Below, in pieces: positions 1-9,603 of a stretch of DNA of 41,411 nt. Each line of letters begins with the position of its first letter. Position 1 is the first letter of the stretch. The position numbers and the translations under genes are program-made. This DNA is from Acholeplasmataceae bacterium (GTDB lineage: Bacteria > Bacillota_I > Bacilli_A > ML615J-28 > CAG-313), in assembly GCA_012838945.1 (NCBI GenBank), contig DUOG01000033.1, positions 1-41,411 of the forward strand, written 5' to 3'. A model generated the notes under the pieces. It saw only the letters and a list, made by a program, of their open reading frames with translations, was not told the DNA's origin and did not search any database.

Positions 1-33
1 ACTTTTGCAATCAAAAATTGCCTAAAAATACCT

Positions 34-61
34 AAAAAGACGCGATTTTCGCGTCTTTTAG
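34..61 (-). terminator. Intrinsic terminator-like hairpin downstream of the 63..929 ORF
   Basis: AAAAGACGCG-ATTTT-CGCGTCTTTT, a 10-bp inverted repeat flanked by A/T runs. Confidence 0.75.
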
Positions 62-62
62 C

Positions 63-929
63 TTATTCTTGATAAAATGCATTAGGCAAATCGAGAATCT
101 TTGGTCTCTTAGTTACTGAAAAATTTGATGAATTTATCCGATAGGTATTTGACTTATTTCCTTCTATTTGTTCTGGATTAGAGAAATATAACTCGCTATT
201 ACCTTTTATTTCGACTCCTAGCAAACTAATGACTCTAATTTTAATCTCAACCTTTGAAAAGTCATTTACAATATTAGGATTAAAGAAATCATCTTTTTTA
301 ACTATCAAATTAACAATAGTGTTTTTTCGTTTGGTATGTTCGTTATATAAGATGTAAGTTTTAGTTTCTTCCAAAGATGGAGGAGTAATAAATTCAAATC
401 TGTTATCTTGACGATAAAATCGAAGTCGATCAAAAGCAATACTAGCTACTGTTTTCCCTTCGACAACTCTAAAGGGAATCTTTATTGAGATAAACTGATA
501 CTTCTCAGGATTTTGAAGGATATCTTCTTCATCAAGAGACTTTTCAATCATGTGAAATTCCATTTTTCCCTTTAGAATATAATTTTCCACATAACGAGTT
601 GACTCTGGATACATCAACATTCGATCCATAAATTCAATGATAGAGTAATTTGCTGAAGCAAATTGAAGTTCGCGAAATAATTCAGCGCGTCGATCCATAT
701 CTTCATTAATCTTACTAACAGTTTTATTATGATTAAAAACCAAAAAACTAAAAATGCTTGTAGAAACAAATGATGCAAATGCAACTAGCAAAGTTGCAAT
801 ACGAATCCCAATAACATCAAACCGAGCAGCTAACTCTTCACCAAAAAACAATGATATTATGGCTAAGGTAAATACAGTTGTTCCCACAATAATCATAGCC
901 ATTAAAATTCTATTTCTATACTTCTTCAT
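63..929 (-). CDS. Hypothetical protein with two N-terminal TM segments
   Basis: 288-aa ORF; hydrophobic N-terminus (ILMAMIIVGTTVFTLAIISLFF, IATLLVAFASFVSTSIFSFLVF); starts 22 nt after the subtilase stop. Confidence 0.7.
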   Translation of the reverse strand: MKKYRNRILMAMIIVGTTVFTLAIISLFFGEELAARFDVIGIRIATLLVAFASFVSTSIFSFLVFNHNKTVSKINEDMDRRAELFRELQFASANYSIIEFMDRMLMYPESTRYVENYILKGKMEFHMIEKSLDEEDILQNPEKYQFISIKIPFRVVEGKTVASIAFDRLRFYRQDNRFEFITPPSLEETKTYILYNEHTKRKNTIVNLIVKKDDFFNPNIVNDFSKVEIKIRVISLLGVEIKGNSELYFSNPEQIEGNKSNTYRINSSNFSVTKRPKILDLPNAFYQE

Positions 930-950
930 TTTTTCCTCTCATTCTACTTC

Positions 951-2066
951 TTATCTTCTCATTGTAATCGCATTAATTGTCGCGAGCCAACTTATAATTC
1001 GATATCCTTTTTTATTAGAAACGGCATTTTCTTTGCAGATTTCGATAAATAATTCATAACTCAATTGGGGATTTAACTGTAATGCTAAAGCATATAGACC
1101 TGATAGTTGAGGGATACTGTAACTAGCACTCCCCACTGGATCATATAGATAATCTTTTTCAGTTAAATATGAAGCTACTACCTTCCCACCAGTTACAAAG
1201 TTTAACCTCTTCTTTGAGTCAACTCCAAAGAATGGTGGCAAGTAATAATTGTCTATATTTTCAAAATCATCAGTCGGTTTACAATCTAAATAGCGGAAGT
1301 CCTCGAAAAACTTAGGTAAATCAATCACCGTGCATCCAAGTCTTCCTAACTCAACTCGTAATTGAGCTGCTTCTGCTTGCAATTCCAATGGTCCGTAAAA
1401 TAGCCACGAATTAGACATATTGACTATTCTAATTGGATAGCCATTTTTAATTTTATCTTTAATGTCCGTTAAACATTTAATCGCAAAACTAACAATACAT
1501 TGGTGTTTTTCGGGCTTGGTATCACCAAAGTATGGTTGACCGCCATAGAATAGTACTTCAACCCCTGGCGCAATCCCCAAGGTCTCCCCACAAAGATGAG
1601 ACAAAACCGCCAAGCCATGAAAATGAGAAACATTGAATCGCTCATCTAATATTATATATTTCTTTATCTTGTCCTTAATCTCAATGTGATTTATGCTAGT
1701 GGGATGATCAATCACGGCTACCAAAATCCCTTTTCCGGTAATACCTAATTGATGAACCTCTTTAAACTGATATCCCAACTGTCTGTTTTTTAAAATTGTA
1801 TTGGGATTAAAACCTTTAGGTAATAATTTAGGCCACTTTGTGCTGGAATCAAAGGGCACCTTCAATAATAAATCAAGATCAATATTACTTAAATCATGTT
1901 TTCTTAAGTCCTGATAACAAAATCCCCAAAGTGGAAAAATATTAGTCCCTTGGCCTAGTTGTTCAGTATCTTTTAGTTGTTCTTTAAGCCATTCATTAGT
2001 TATTGATTTGGGAATTAGTATATTGGAAGTAATGCCAGCTTTCCATTCTATTAAGCTACTACTCAT
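951..2066 (-). CDS. S8 (subtilisin-like) peptidase, probably intracellular
   Basis: D-motif GILVAVIDHP, H-motif HFHGLAVLSHLCG, S-motif SASYSIPQLSG; no signal peptide seen; start at the internal ATG (2066) preceded by GGAGGG is better than 2093. Confidence 0.75.
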   Translation of the reverse strand: MSSSLIEWKAGITSNILIPKSITNEWLKEQLKDTEQLGQGTNIFPLWGFCYQDLRKHDLSNIDLDLLLKVPFDSSTKWPKLLPKGFNPNTILKNRQLGYQFKEVHQLGITGKGILVAVIDHPTSINHIEIKDKIKKYIILDERFNVSHFHGLAVLSHLCGETLGIAPGVEVLFYGGQPYFGDTKPEKHQCIVSFAIKCLTDIKDKIKNGYPIRIVNMSNSWLFYGPLELQAEAAQLRVELGRLGCTVIDLPKFFEDFRYLDCKPTDDFENIDNYYLPPFFGVDSKKRLNFVTGGKVVASYLTEKDYLYDPVGSASYSIPQLSGLYALALQLNPQLSYELFIEICKENAVSNKKGYRIISWLATINAITMRR

Positions 2067-2262
2067 AGAACCCTCCTTAACTAATTTATTCAAACCTTTT
2101 TCAACTATTTAGAAATGCTAAGGATTCCTTTTATAACTACAATAATCCCTGTTCATAAGTCTCCCTTTACATTCTATTATTATTTTAACACATAATAGAA
2201 TATAATTCAAAAAATTTTTCTCGGCGAACAAAAATGATTTTTAAGTTAGTTAGATAAAGAAA

Positions 2263-2288
2263 GACCATCAATTTTTTCTTGATGGTCA
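2263..2288 (-). terminator. Intrinsic terminator hairpin after the methyltransferase
   Basis: GACCATCAA-TTTTTTC-TTGATGGTC inverted repeat followed by T-rich sequence on the minus strand. Confidence 0.6.
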
Positions 2289-3263
2289 TTTAATAAATAT
2301 AGTAACTATTAAATTGTCTTCTATACCTTTGAAGGTAACCTTACCAAAATCCACGCCAAATTTTTCTTTTGCTTGATTAAGAACCTTTTCAACCGATTCT
2401 TGATGAATATCATTAGGAATACTAACTTGATCTGAAAAACCTTTTCCCATTAAGCGTGGTAAGAAACCTTCATCCAGAGATATTTCATATGGTTGATTGC
2501 GTTCAATTATTTTTTCGGTTTTACTTTGAAATATTTGATCACAAGTTACATTACGATCAAACTTCCAACTATATTTTTGGGGTGTAATTCCTTTTTGATT
2601 AATTATTTTCCAATATTCCTGGTAAAGATAATTAACAATTTCGAAATAATGTGAATTATCGAAAGGCGTGGTAACATTTTGACCAGGTCGGTCATCTAAG
2701 CAAAGGTAAGCACCGCCTCTTTTTAGAACTCTCCATATTTCTTTTATAACCTTTTCAGGATTAGATATAAGATGTAAGACACCATTTGCGACGACGGTAT
2801 CAACACTTTCATCAGCAAGGGGAATCGCTAAAGCATTCATCCGGGCCAATGTTACCTTTTTTAATGATACATCATTATAGGATGCTCTTTCTTGAAGAAG
2901 TCTCATCATTTTATTTGAAATATCCCCAGCAATTATCTTTATCCCTAGTGATGCTGCTGGGACAGTGAAACAACCATCACCACAAGCTAAATCAAGGAAG
3001 ATTCCATCCTTGGTATATTCAGCAATTTCTTTGGCGAAAAGGTAATCTGGATCACTTATTAGAAATCTTCTTGCTCCTGAATAACTCTCGCCAATATGTT
3101 AATATCCAATATATTTTCCTTGGTCACCATCAATGACGAAATCAGGCATATCAGTTAATTGCCAAATGTCATTATTATTTGCTACCTGATGTTTACATTT
3201 ATGACATCGAGGTAAATTAATCACCGCATTACATTTAGGACATAGAATCATATTTACTTCCAT
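2286..3263 (-). pseudogene. Zn-ribbon plus SAM-dependent methyltransferase gene interrupted by an in-frame TAA at codon 55
   Basis: Reading frame from ATG 3263 gives MEVNMILCPKCNAVINLPRCHKCKHQVANNNDIWQLTDMPDFVIDGDQGKYIGY*HIGESYSGARRFLISDPDYLFAKEIAEYTKDGIFLDLACGDGCFTVPAASLGIKIIAGDISNKMMRLL..., same frame on both sides of the TAA (3099-3101); SAM motif LDLACGDG. Confidence 0.75.
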
Positions 3264-3994
3264 ATTAATTTAAACAATTTCATAAATAAGTGTTGTTCGT
3301 ATAACCATTTAGCAATACCAAACTCACCTTCAGCTAGCTTCATATCCTTAATCAGCCATTCACTTGCTTCTGGCAAGAATGAGCCATTAATAACAAATGA
3401 TAGACCAAACAAGATGATAATAACTATTAAGGCTCCTTCAACAAACCCTAATATTGCACCTAGGAGACGATCAATTCCACCGATGATGCGGTTTTTTGCT
3501 AAAGCCTTAAATAATTTCTTCAATATTTGAATTATAATAATACTTACTATAAACAAGACAACAAAAGATATGATAATCATTATCAAAGAAGTTAATGGCT
3601 CACTAAATAAATTTCCAACGGTAGTTTCAGCTGTTACTTCTGGTAAGAGCTTAACAATTTTATCCTTTAATAGTGATGTCATAAAGTTTGGTAATTTGAG
3701 CGCTGTCAGAGCTTCCTCAACAACTTCAACTTGATTATCAGGTGAAATTGTCCGTGAGAAAAGTTCGTTTTTCTCGACTAACCAACTAACAATCTTACTT
3801 GAAATACTATCATCGATTGTACTATTTTTTGCTAGAAAAACTGATGCTGGTTTAGCGAGGAAAAATGAAATAATGAAAGCAGCAAACTTGCGGATTAATC
3901 GAAATAGTTTTTCAATGAACCCTAATTTAATGCCTATAATTGTACTTATCAAGATTATAGCTAAAACAATAATATCCATTATGCCAAAACTCAT
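3254..3994 (-). CDS. CvpA family membrane protein
   Basis: 246-aa ORF, MDIIVLAIILISTIIGIKLGFIEKLFRLI..., four hydrophobic segments, IIGGIDRLLGAILGFVEGALIV motif typical of CvpA. Confidence 0.85.
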   Translation of the reverse strand: MSFGIMDIIVLAIILISTIIGIKLGFIEKLFRLIRKFAAFIISFFLAKPASVFLAKNSTIDDSISSKIVSWLVEKNELFSRTISPDNQVEVVEEALTALKLPNFMTSLLKDKIVKLLPEVTAETTVGNLFSEPLTSLIMIIISFVVLFIVSIIIIQILKKLFKALAKNRIIGGIDRLLGAILGFVEGALIVIIILFGLSFVINGSFLPEASEWLIKDMKLAEGEFGIAKWLYEQHLFMKLFKLIWK

Positions 3995-4077
3995 AGTATC
4001 TCACCTATTCTTTCTTAAATTATTATATCATAATAAAATTTAAAATTCGATAAAAATGGCTAAGAAAGAACAAAAAG

Positions 4078-4100
4078 TCTAGGGAAAATTCCCTAGACCA
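4078..4100 (-). terminator. Intrinsic terminator after pdaA-like gene
   Basis: GTCTAGGGAA-AATTCCCTAGAC inverted repeat. Confidence 0.65.
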
Positions 4101-4105
4101 ATTTA

Positions 4106-4831
4106 TTATGCCAAGTGTTCTACCGTTTTAAATTCATAACCTTGGTCCTTAAGACTATCAATAATCTTTGATAGTGCATCAGCATTATCTTTGGAAACAG
4201 TATGTAGTAGGATAACTGCTCCAGGGTGGATATTTTTCATCACATATTCATGTGTAAACTCTGGACCACGTTTATCCCCTGTATTCCAATCACAATATGC
4301 CAGTGACCAAAAAATTGTTTTGTAGCCTAACTTTTGAACTGTCAAGAGCGATTCCCGATTAAATTCCCCTGATGGTGGTCTAAAGAAAGGATCTAATGGT
4401 TTATTAGTTAATTTAAAGTACTCTTCTTCTAAGCGGCAAAGATCTGCCTTTAATTCCTCTTCACTCATCTTTGTAATATTGCGATGAGAATAGGTATGAC
4501 TTCCCACTAGATGTCCTTCATCAACCATCCGCTTGGTCAAATCAGGGAACCTTTTAACCATATCTCCTAAAATAAAGAAGGTTGCTCTTACTTTCTTATC
4601 ACGTAAGGTGTCTAATATTTGAGGTAAAACGCCATTATCAAAGCCAGAGTCAAAAGTTAAGTATACTTCTTTCTTTAAGGTGTTACCAACATAATAGGTA
4701 GAAGTATTTTCAATCTCTTTGGCGAGGATACCAATGTCTGGTGGCAAGTGATCGTTATTTTTTCGAAAACCCCAACCATAACTCCTCGCACTAACGGTTA
4801 TCGGCATAATAAATGCAAATGTGAATACCAA
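4106..4831 (-). CDS. pdaA: Polysaccharide deacetylase, PdaA-like (delta-lactam-biosynthetic de-N-acetylase)
   Basis: NodB motifs TFDSGFDNG, GSHTYSHRN, FRPPSGEFN, ILLHTV; N-terminal YGWGFRKNNDHLPP typical of PdaA. Confidence 0.85.
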   Translation of the reverse strand: MVFTFAFIMPITVSARSYGWGFRKNNDHLPPDIGILAKEIENTSTYYVGNTLKKEVYLTFDSGFDNGVLPQILDTLRDKKVRATFFILGDMVKRFPDLTKRMVDEGHLVGSHTYSHRNITKMSEEELKADLCRLEEEYFKLTNKPLDPFFRPPSGEFNRESLLTVQKLGYKTIFWSLAYCDWNTGDKRGPEFTHEYVMKNIHPGAVILLHTVSKDNADALSKIIDSLKDQGYEFKTVEHLA

Positions 4832-4924
4832 TAAAAGTGTTTTTATCGGTTTTAATATTAATCGCTTTTCGATAAAAAAACCTCCTTTTTAGTATTCACA
4901 TATATTATATACTGCTAAATAAGT

Positions 4925-5785
4925 TTATGCCTTTCTTTTTTTACCATGTTCTAAATATTGATAATAATTATATACTAATCCTAAAATAAAAACGTAACTT
5001 AAAAAATATAACCAAATTAAAATTGCGAAAATACTAGAAAATGTTCCATATATTATCGAATTATTTTTATTGATTGAAAAATAATAACGTAAAATAATCG
5101 TTAGTAAATACCAAATAACCGTCACTAAAAAAGATGAAAACAACACTTTTCTAAATGTAATTTTGATGGGAATAATATATTTATATAATAATAAAACAAA
5201 AACAGCAATTCCAAATAAGTTAATTAAAAAGGGAATGACATCGGTAAAGAGAAAACGAAAGATAAATATAGGCGGAAGTGTTTCTTTATAAAAACTACCA
5301 ATTAAGTAATTTAATGATATCATTAACACTACATCAAAAAACAATAAAAATACCGCAAACAGCATCATAACAAATGATCTAATCCTTAGCTTTAAAGTGT
5401 TACGGTTTTTTACTTCAACATACACTAAATCGCTAATACGATTTAAGGCATTCATCAGTTTAGATGAAATCCAAATCATATTAAATAAAAACAATGCCCC
5501 CGCAAACCCCTTCATTTGCATTGGAGTCTTAGTTAAAAGAATCGTATTAATTATTGATGCTGCTGTTTCATTAAGATTTTCTTCAAAAAAGCCAATATTG
5601 AATTGATAAAGCATTCTGAATACTTCACTTAACAGCATCAATAATGGCACAAAAACACTCAAAATATAAAAAACGATTGCAGCAGAAAAGATGGAAATAT
5701 CATAATCTTTAGTTAACAATTTAAATCTCTTATACGATCTTTTAAGCCAAGAAAAAAGATTGTAAAAAACATTGTTCTTCTTCAT
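4925..5785 (-). CDS. YihY/UPF0761 (BrkB-like) family membrane protein
   Basis: 286-aa polytopic protein; FSAAIVFYILSVFVPLLMLL and GTFSSIFAILIWLYFLSYVFILG motifs. Confidence 0.85.
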   Translation of the reverse strand: MKKNNVFYNLFSWLKRSYKRFKLLTKDYDISIFSAAIVFYILSVFVPLLMLLSEVFRMLYQFNIGFFEENLNETAASIINTILLTKTPMQMKGFAGALFLFNMIWISSKLMNALNRISDLVYVEVKNRNTLKLRIRSFVMMLFAVFLLFFDVVLMISLNYLIGSFYKETLPPIFIFRFLFTDVIPFLINLFGIAVFVLLLYKYIIPIKITFRKVLFSSFLVTVIWYLLTIILRYYFSINKNNSIIYGTFSSIFAILIWLYFLSYVFILGLVYNYYQYLEHGKKRKA

Positions 5786-5820
5786 AACAATATTTTATTA
5801 CAATCCTTTTAAAATATACT

Positions 5821-6822
5821 TTAGAGAAGGTGGATGTTAAGACATTGAAGTCGTTCGATTTCTTCTTCAGGCCAAGCTGAAGCTTGAACTTCCCCAATAT
5901 GAACTTTTTTCAAGAAAAACATACATAAACGAGATTGGCCAATACCGCCACCAATCGTTTGAGGTAATTCATCATTTAATACTGCTTGAACATATGGAAG
6001 TTCCAATTTATTTTCTTCTTTTCGGTGCTTAAGTTGAGCAAGCAATGATTCCTTATTGACCCTTATTCCCATAGATGATAATTCAAGTGATATTTGAAGT
6101 GGCTCGTACCAAACTAAAATATCTCCATTGAGCATCCAATCATCATAGTCAGCTGCCCGTCCATCATGAGCTTTATTATTAGAAAGAGGCCAACCTATTT
6201 TATAAATAAAAACTGATCCAAATTCTTTACAAATTGCATGTTCTCTTTCTTTTGAGGATAGATTAGGATATCTTTGATATAGTTCTTCTGATGAGATAAA
6301 CTTGATATCTTTAGATAGGACAGGAGTTATTATTGGGTACTTTTTGTAAACCTTTTGTTCAATTGATTTAATGGTTTGATAGATTTTTCGAACAACTTTT
6401 TTCAAATAGTTTAAATTACGATCACTAGGATTGATAATCTTTTCCCAATCCCATTGGTCAACATATATTGAATGAATTGGATCAATATCCTCATCACAAC
6501 GAATCGCATTCATATCAGTGTATAAACCTTTTCCTGCTTCAAAGTTATATTTCTTTAAGGCCATCCGTTTCCACTTAGCAAGTGATTGAACAATTTCCAG
6601 CTCCGTTTTGTTTTTTAAAGTAAAACTAACGGTCCGTTCAACTCCATTTAGATAGTCATTGAGACCACTCTTGGGCTCAACAAAAAGTGGGGCTGATACT
6701 CTGATCAAATCTAAGTTTTTACTGAGTTCTTTTTCAAAGTTATCTTTGACAAACTTAATCGCAATCTCAGTTTCTATTACATCTAATAATGGCTGGTAGT
6801 TCTCCGGCAATATAAATTTCAT
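5821..6822 (-). CDS. asnA: Aspartate--ammonia ligase (AsnA-type asparagine synthetase)
   Basis: 333 aa; VSAPLFVEPKSGLNDYLNGVERTVSF, DGRAADYDDW, GGGIGQSRLCMFFL motifs. Confidence 0.95.
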   Translation of the reverse strand: MKFILPENYQPLLDVIETEIAIKFVKDNFEKELSKNLDLIRVSAPLFVEPKSGLNDYLNGVERTVSFTLKNKTELEIVQSLAKWKRMALKKYNFEAGKGLYTDMNAIRCDEDIDPIHSIYVDQWDWEKIINPSDRNLNYLKKVVRKIYQTIKSIEQKVYKKYPIITPVLSKDIKFISSEELYQRYPNLSSKEREHAICKEFGSVFIYKIGWPLSNNKAHDGRAADYDDWMLNGDILVWYEPLQISLELSSMGIRVNKESLLAQLKHRKEENKLELPYVQAVLNDELPQTIGGGIGQSRLCMFFLKKVHIGEVQASAWPEEEIERLQCLNIHLL

Positions 6823-6923
6823 AGTCTTCCTCCTATAATATCTAATTATATTATTTAATGAAGATTTTTAGGGAAAAATTAATAATAATATTAATTATGA
6901 GCCTATAAAAGACAAAAAGAAGC

Positions 6924-7088
6924 TTACGCTTCTCTTCGATTAAAATTCTTTGCTTTTTTTGCAGCTCTACAATCACGGCAGCGAACTGGTTCACTAGTTA
7001 AGCCTTTTTCTTTGTAGAATGCTTGTTCGCCTTCAGTAAATACAAATTCTGTACCACAATCTTTGCAAACAATTACTTTGTCAGCCAT
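6924..7088 (-). CDS. Small zinc-ribbon protein (zinc-ribbon containing, two CxxC)
   Basis: 54 aa, below the ORF track cut-off: MADKVIVCKDCGTEFVFTEGEQAFYKEKGLTSEPVRCRDCRAAKKAKNFNRREA; SD GGAGGAAAG upstream, hairpin GAAGCGTAAGCTTC-TTTTT at the stop. Confidence 0.85.
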   Translation of the reverse strand: MADKVIVCKDCGTEFVFTEGEQAFYKEKGLTSEPVRCRDCRAAKKAKNFNRREA

Positions 7089-7289
7089 TGATAACTTTCC
7101 TCCATTTAAAATATTTTTTGGTGATATTTTTAAATTTACATACTTTTAACCTTACATAACATTTCTTGATTTAATGTCGTTAAACATTTAGGAATACTTT
7201 AAATGTGGAAAGTATTGTTTTTAAAATTTATCACTATTAATAGTATATCACAAATACAATTTTTATGCAATCATTTATGAAATAATTTA

Positions 7290-8435
7290 TTAAATAAATA
7301 TATTTTTGTATATAAAAACGCCAATAACTACGGAAATAATCCAAAATACAATGAAAAGTCCTATTTTAATGTATCGCTTCAGACGATAATTCTTAACATA
7401 ACCAACTCCTGTATATTGAGAAATCATGTCGATCTTCTCTTCAAGATCCTGATTCTTCTTTATAAGTTCCTTAATTTGTTGATCTAATATATCTATTGCA
7501 AGATTGGTGTTTTTATTATAGTTAATCAAATTATTCATAAGTCTTGTTTCCTTTTCTGAAAATCTTTTAAACTCATTTGCATATCTTGTCTTTTCATCTT
7601 CAGCAATTCGTTCTTTAACTGCTTTTCCTAAAGGCAGGTAGTGTTTAACTACTTGTTCTATTTCTTCATCAGTTAAAATTGTGTCCAATGCTTTAGTTGG
7701 ATTTTCTATTGCATTAAGCAAAAACTCTCGGGCATAATTTATCTTTTGATCTTCGCTTAAATCAAGATTTAACTTCGTAGCTATTTCTTCTAAAGTAGTT
7801 AAATCTAAATTATTCATAACTGTTTTCTTAAGATCTAAATTTTCATCTCTTTCATCAATAGTCTTATTAATTTGATGGGCGAGAATCAAACTTTGTACAT
7901 TGTCTTCAGAAGCAAACCGATACTTTAGAATGAAATAAATTATTTGAAAATAATCAAATTCTTTTTTTATCCGATTAATGATTATAGGGTAAGGTTGTCC
8001 ATCAAGAAAACCAGAACTATCACAGACCACTTCATTTAGCGTATTGTAATAATCAATAAATCTTTCATCTTCATCGTTACTTGCCAGCAATGAAAGTTCA
8101 GGAAAGAATTTATCATTAACACCCATAATATATTGATTACTAATAACCTCTTCCCAAAACAATTCTTTGAATCGAGGTAATATATTCACTTTTTCTAAAC
8201 TAAATAAAATTGATTCCAATTCGAACTCACAAAATGATTCTAAATTTTCCAAATGATTTTTATTATAATAGTTCCATATTTCACTATCTTCATTTTTAAT
8301 TTCGTCTTCAATTAGAGTTTTAAGCACCTGATAGCGAATACTTCGCGGAATAAAGACTTCACGGTCTTTAAAAAATATTTGAATTAAATTAACTGGTACT
8401 TTGGAAATCTTTCTAGAAAGCTGATCAATTGCCAC
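7290..8435 (-). CDS. Hypothetical coiled-coil protein with a C-terminal TM anchor
   Basis: 381 aa; C-terminal KIGLFIVFWIISVVIGVFIYKNIFI; 8 nt downstream of the pilT-like gene. Confidence 0.7.
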   Translation of the reverse strand: MAIDQLSRKISKVPVNLIQIFFKDREVFIPRSIRYQVLKTLIEDEIKNEDSEIWNYYNKNHLENLESFCEFELESILFSLEKVNILPRFKELFWEEVISNQYIMGVNDKFFPELSLLASNDEDERFIDYYNTLNEVVCDSSGFLDGQPYPIIINRIKKEFDYFQIIYFILKYRFASEDNVQSLILAHQINKTIDERDENLDLKKTVMNNLDLTTLEEIATKLNLDLSEDQKINYAREFLLNAIENPTKALDTILTDEEIEQVVKHYLPLGKAVKERIAEDEKTRYANEFKRFSEKETRLMNNLINYNKNTNLAIDILDQQIKELIKKNQDLEEKIDMISQYTGVGYVKNYRLKRYIKIGLFIVFWIISVVIGVFIYKNIFI

Positions 8436-8443
8436 CTTATCAC

Positions 8444-9529
8444 CTACCTTTTATTTTGTGCAAGATTTTGAAGGTATGTTGGATTGTTTGCTCGAGAAAG
8501 AGCTTCATCAAAAGTAATATGACCCTGTTTAACTAGATTTAAAAGTGAATCTTCAATAGTAATCATACCAACGTTTTTGCTAATCTGAATGTTTGAGTCA
8601 ATTTGATGGTTTTTATTTTCCCGAATTAGGTTTTGAATAGCACTATTTACAATTAGTATTTCAGTTGCACAAACCCGTCCTTTGCCATCAAGTCTTGGAA
8701 TTAACTGTTGGGAAACAACCGCCTTCAATACAGTCGAAAGTTGAGCCGCCACACTTGCTTGTTGGGATGCTTCAAAAGAAGAAATAATTCGGTCGATTGT
8801 TTTAGAAGCTGATTTAGTATGAAGCGTGGAAAAAACTAAGTGTCCGGTTTCTGCTGCCGCAATAACCGTTGAGATAGTTTCCAAATCGCGCATTTCTCCA
8901 ACAAAAATGACATCTGGGTCTTCCCGAAGAGCAGCCCTCAAAGCCCCCGCAAAACTATCGCAGTCGCTTCCTAGTTCCCGTTGTGAGATGATACTCTTAT
9001 TATTTTCATATCGATATTCAATTGGATCTTCAATGGTAATGATATGATAATTATATTTCTTATTAATTTCATTAATTATACTAGCAAGGGTTGTTGATTT
9101 CCCACTACCAGTGGTTCCGGTTACTATTACTAAACCAGTCCTAAAATCAGCAAAATTTTTAACCACTTCAGGTAATCCTAAAGTTTCAAAAGAAGGAACC
9201 TTAATCGGTAAGAGCCGGGTTACAATCGCTCCTGTACCGCTTTGACGATAAATATTGATTCTAAAATATCCGAGTTTTTCAACAACAATACCCATATCAA
9301 CTGAACCAGTTTGAGAATAGGTTTCTCGGTGCAGATCAGTAGTAATTAAGTGATCAATGATTTCATTCATTAGATCATTACTGATGACATATTGATTGCT
9401 AATTTCGCGTAAAACCCCTGATACTCGTATATAAGGCTTGTAACCAACCTTAAGATGCAAGTCAGAAGCATTTTCTTGTAGCCCAATTGCTAGCCATTCG
9501 ACAAATAATTGATAACCGTTATTTTGCAT
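8444..9529 (-). CDS. pilT: PilT/PilU-type secretion ATPase
   Basis: 361 aa; Walker A GTTGSGKSTTLA, Asp box ITIEDPIEY, Walker B DVIFVGEMRD, His box TGHLVFSTLHT. Confidence 0.9.
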   Translation of the reverse strand: MQNNGYQLFVEWLAIGLQENASDLHLKVGYKPYIRVSGVLREISNQYVISNDLMNEIIDHLITTDLHRETYSQTGSVDMGIVVEKLGYFRINIYRQSGTGAIVTRLLPIKVPSFETLGLPEVVKNFADFRTGLVIVTGTTGSGKSTTLASIINEINKKYNYHIITIEDPIEYRYENNKSIISQRELGSDCDSFAGALRAALREDPDVIFVGEMRDLETISTVIAAAETGHLVFSTLHTKSASKTIDRIISSFEASQQASVAAQLSTVLKAVVSQQLIPRLDGKGRVCATEILIVNSAIQNLIRENKNHQIDSNIQISKNVGMITIEDSLLNLVKQGHITFDEALSRANNPTYLQNLAQNKR

Positions 9530-9549
9530 ACTATCACCCTATAATAAAA

Positions 9550-9583
9550 TAATACTCGATTCATTATAACATAAATCGAGTAT
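9550..9583 (-). terminator. Terminator-like hairpin downstream of gph-like gene
   Basis: ATACTCGATT...AATCGAGTAT inverted repeat followed by TATTTTATT on the minus strand. Confidence 0.5.
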
Positions 9584-9603
9584 CTTTCCTTTAATAAATA
9601 TAA

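Noticed and set aside
754-1059. Plus-strand ORF antisense to the minus-strand genes
   Set aside because: Low-quality sequence, lies opposite well-supported genes, no SD or homology; the same applies to most plus-strand ORFs at 5397, 8826, 12077, 13888, 22872, 23156, 23597, 24456, 29098, 29608, 32731, 33898, 34147, 37234, 39828 and 40689.
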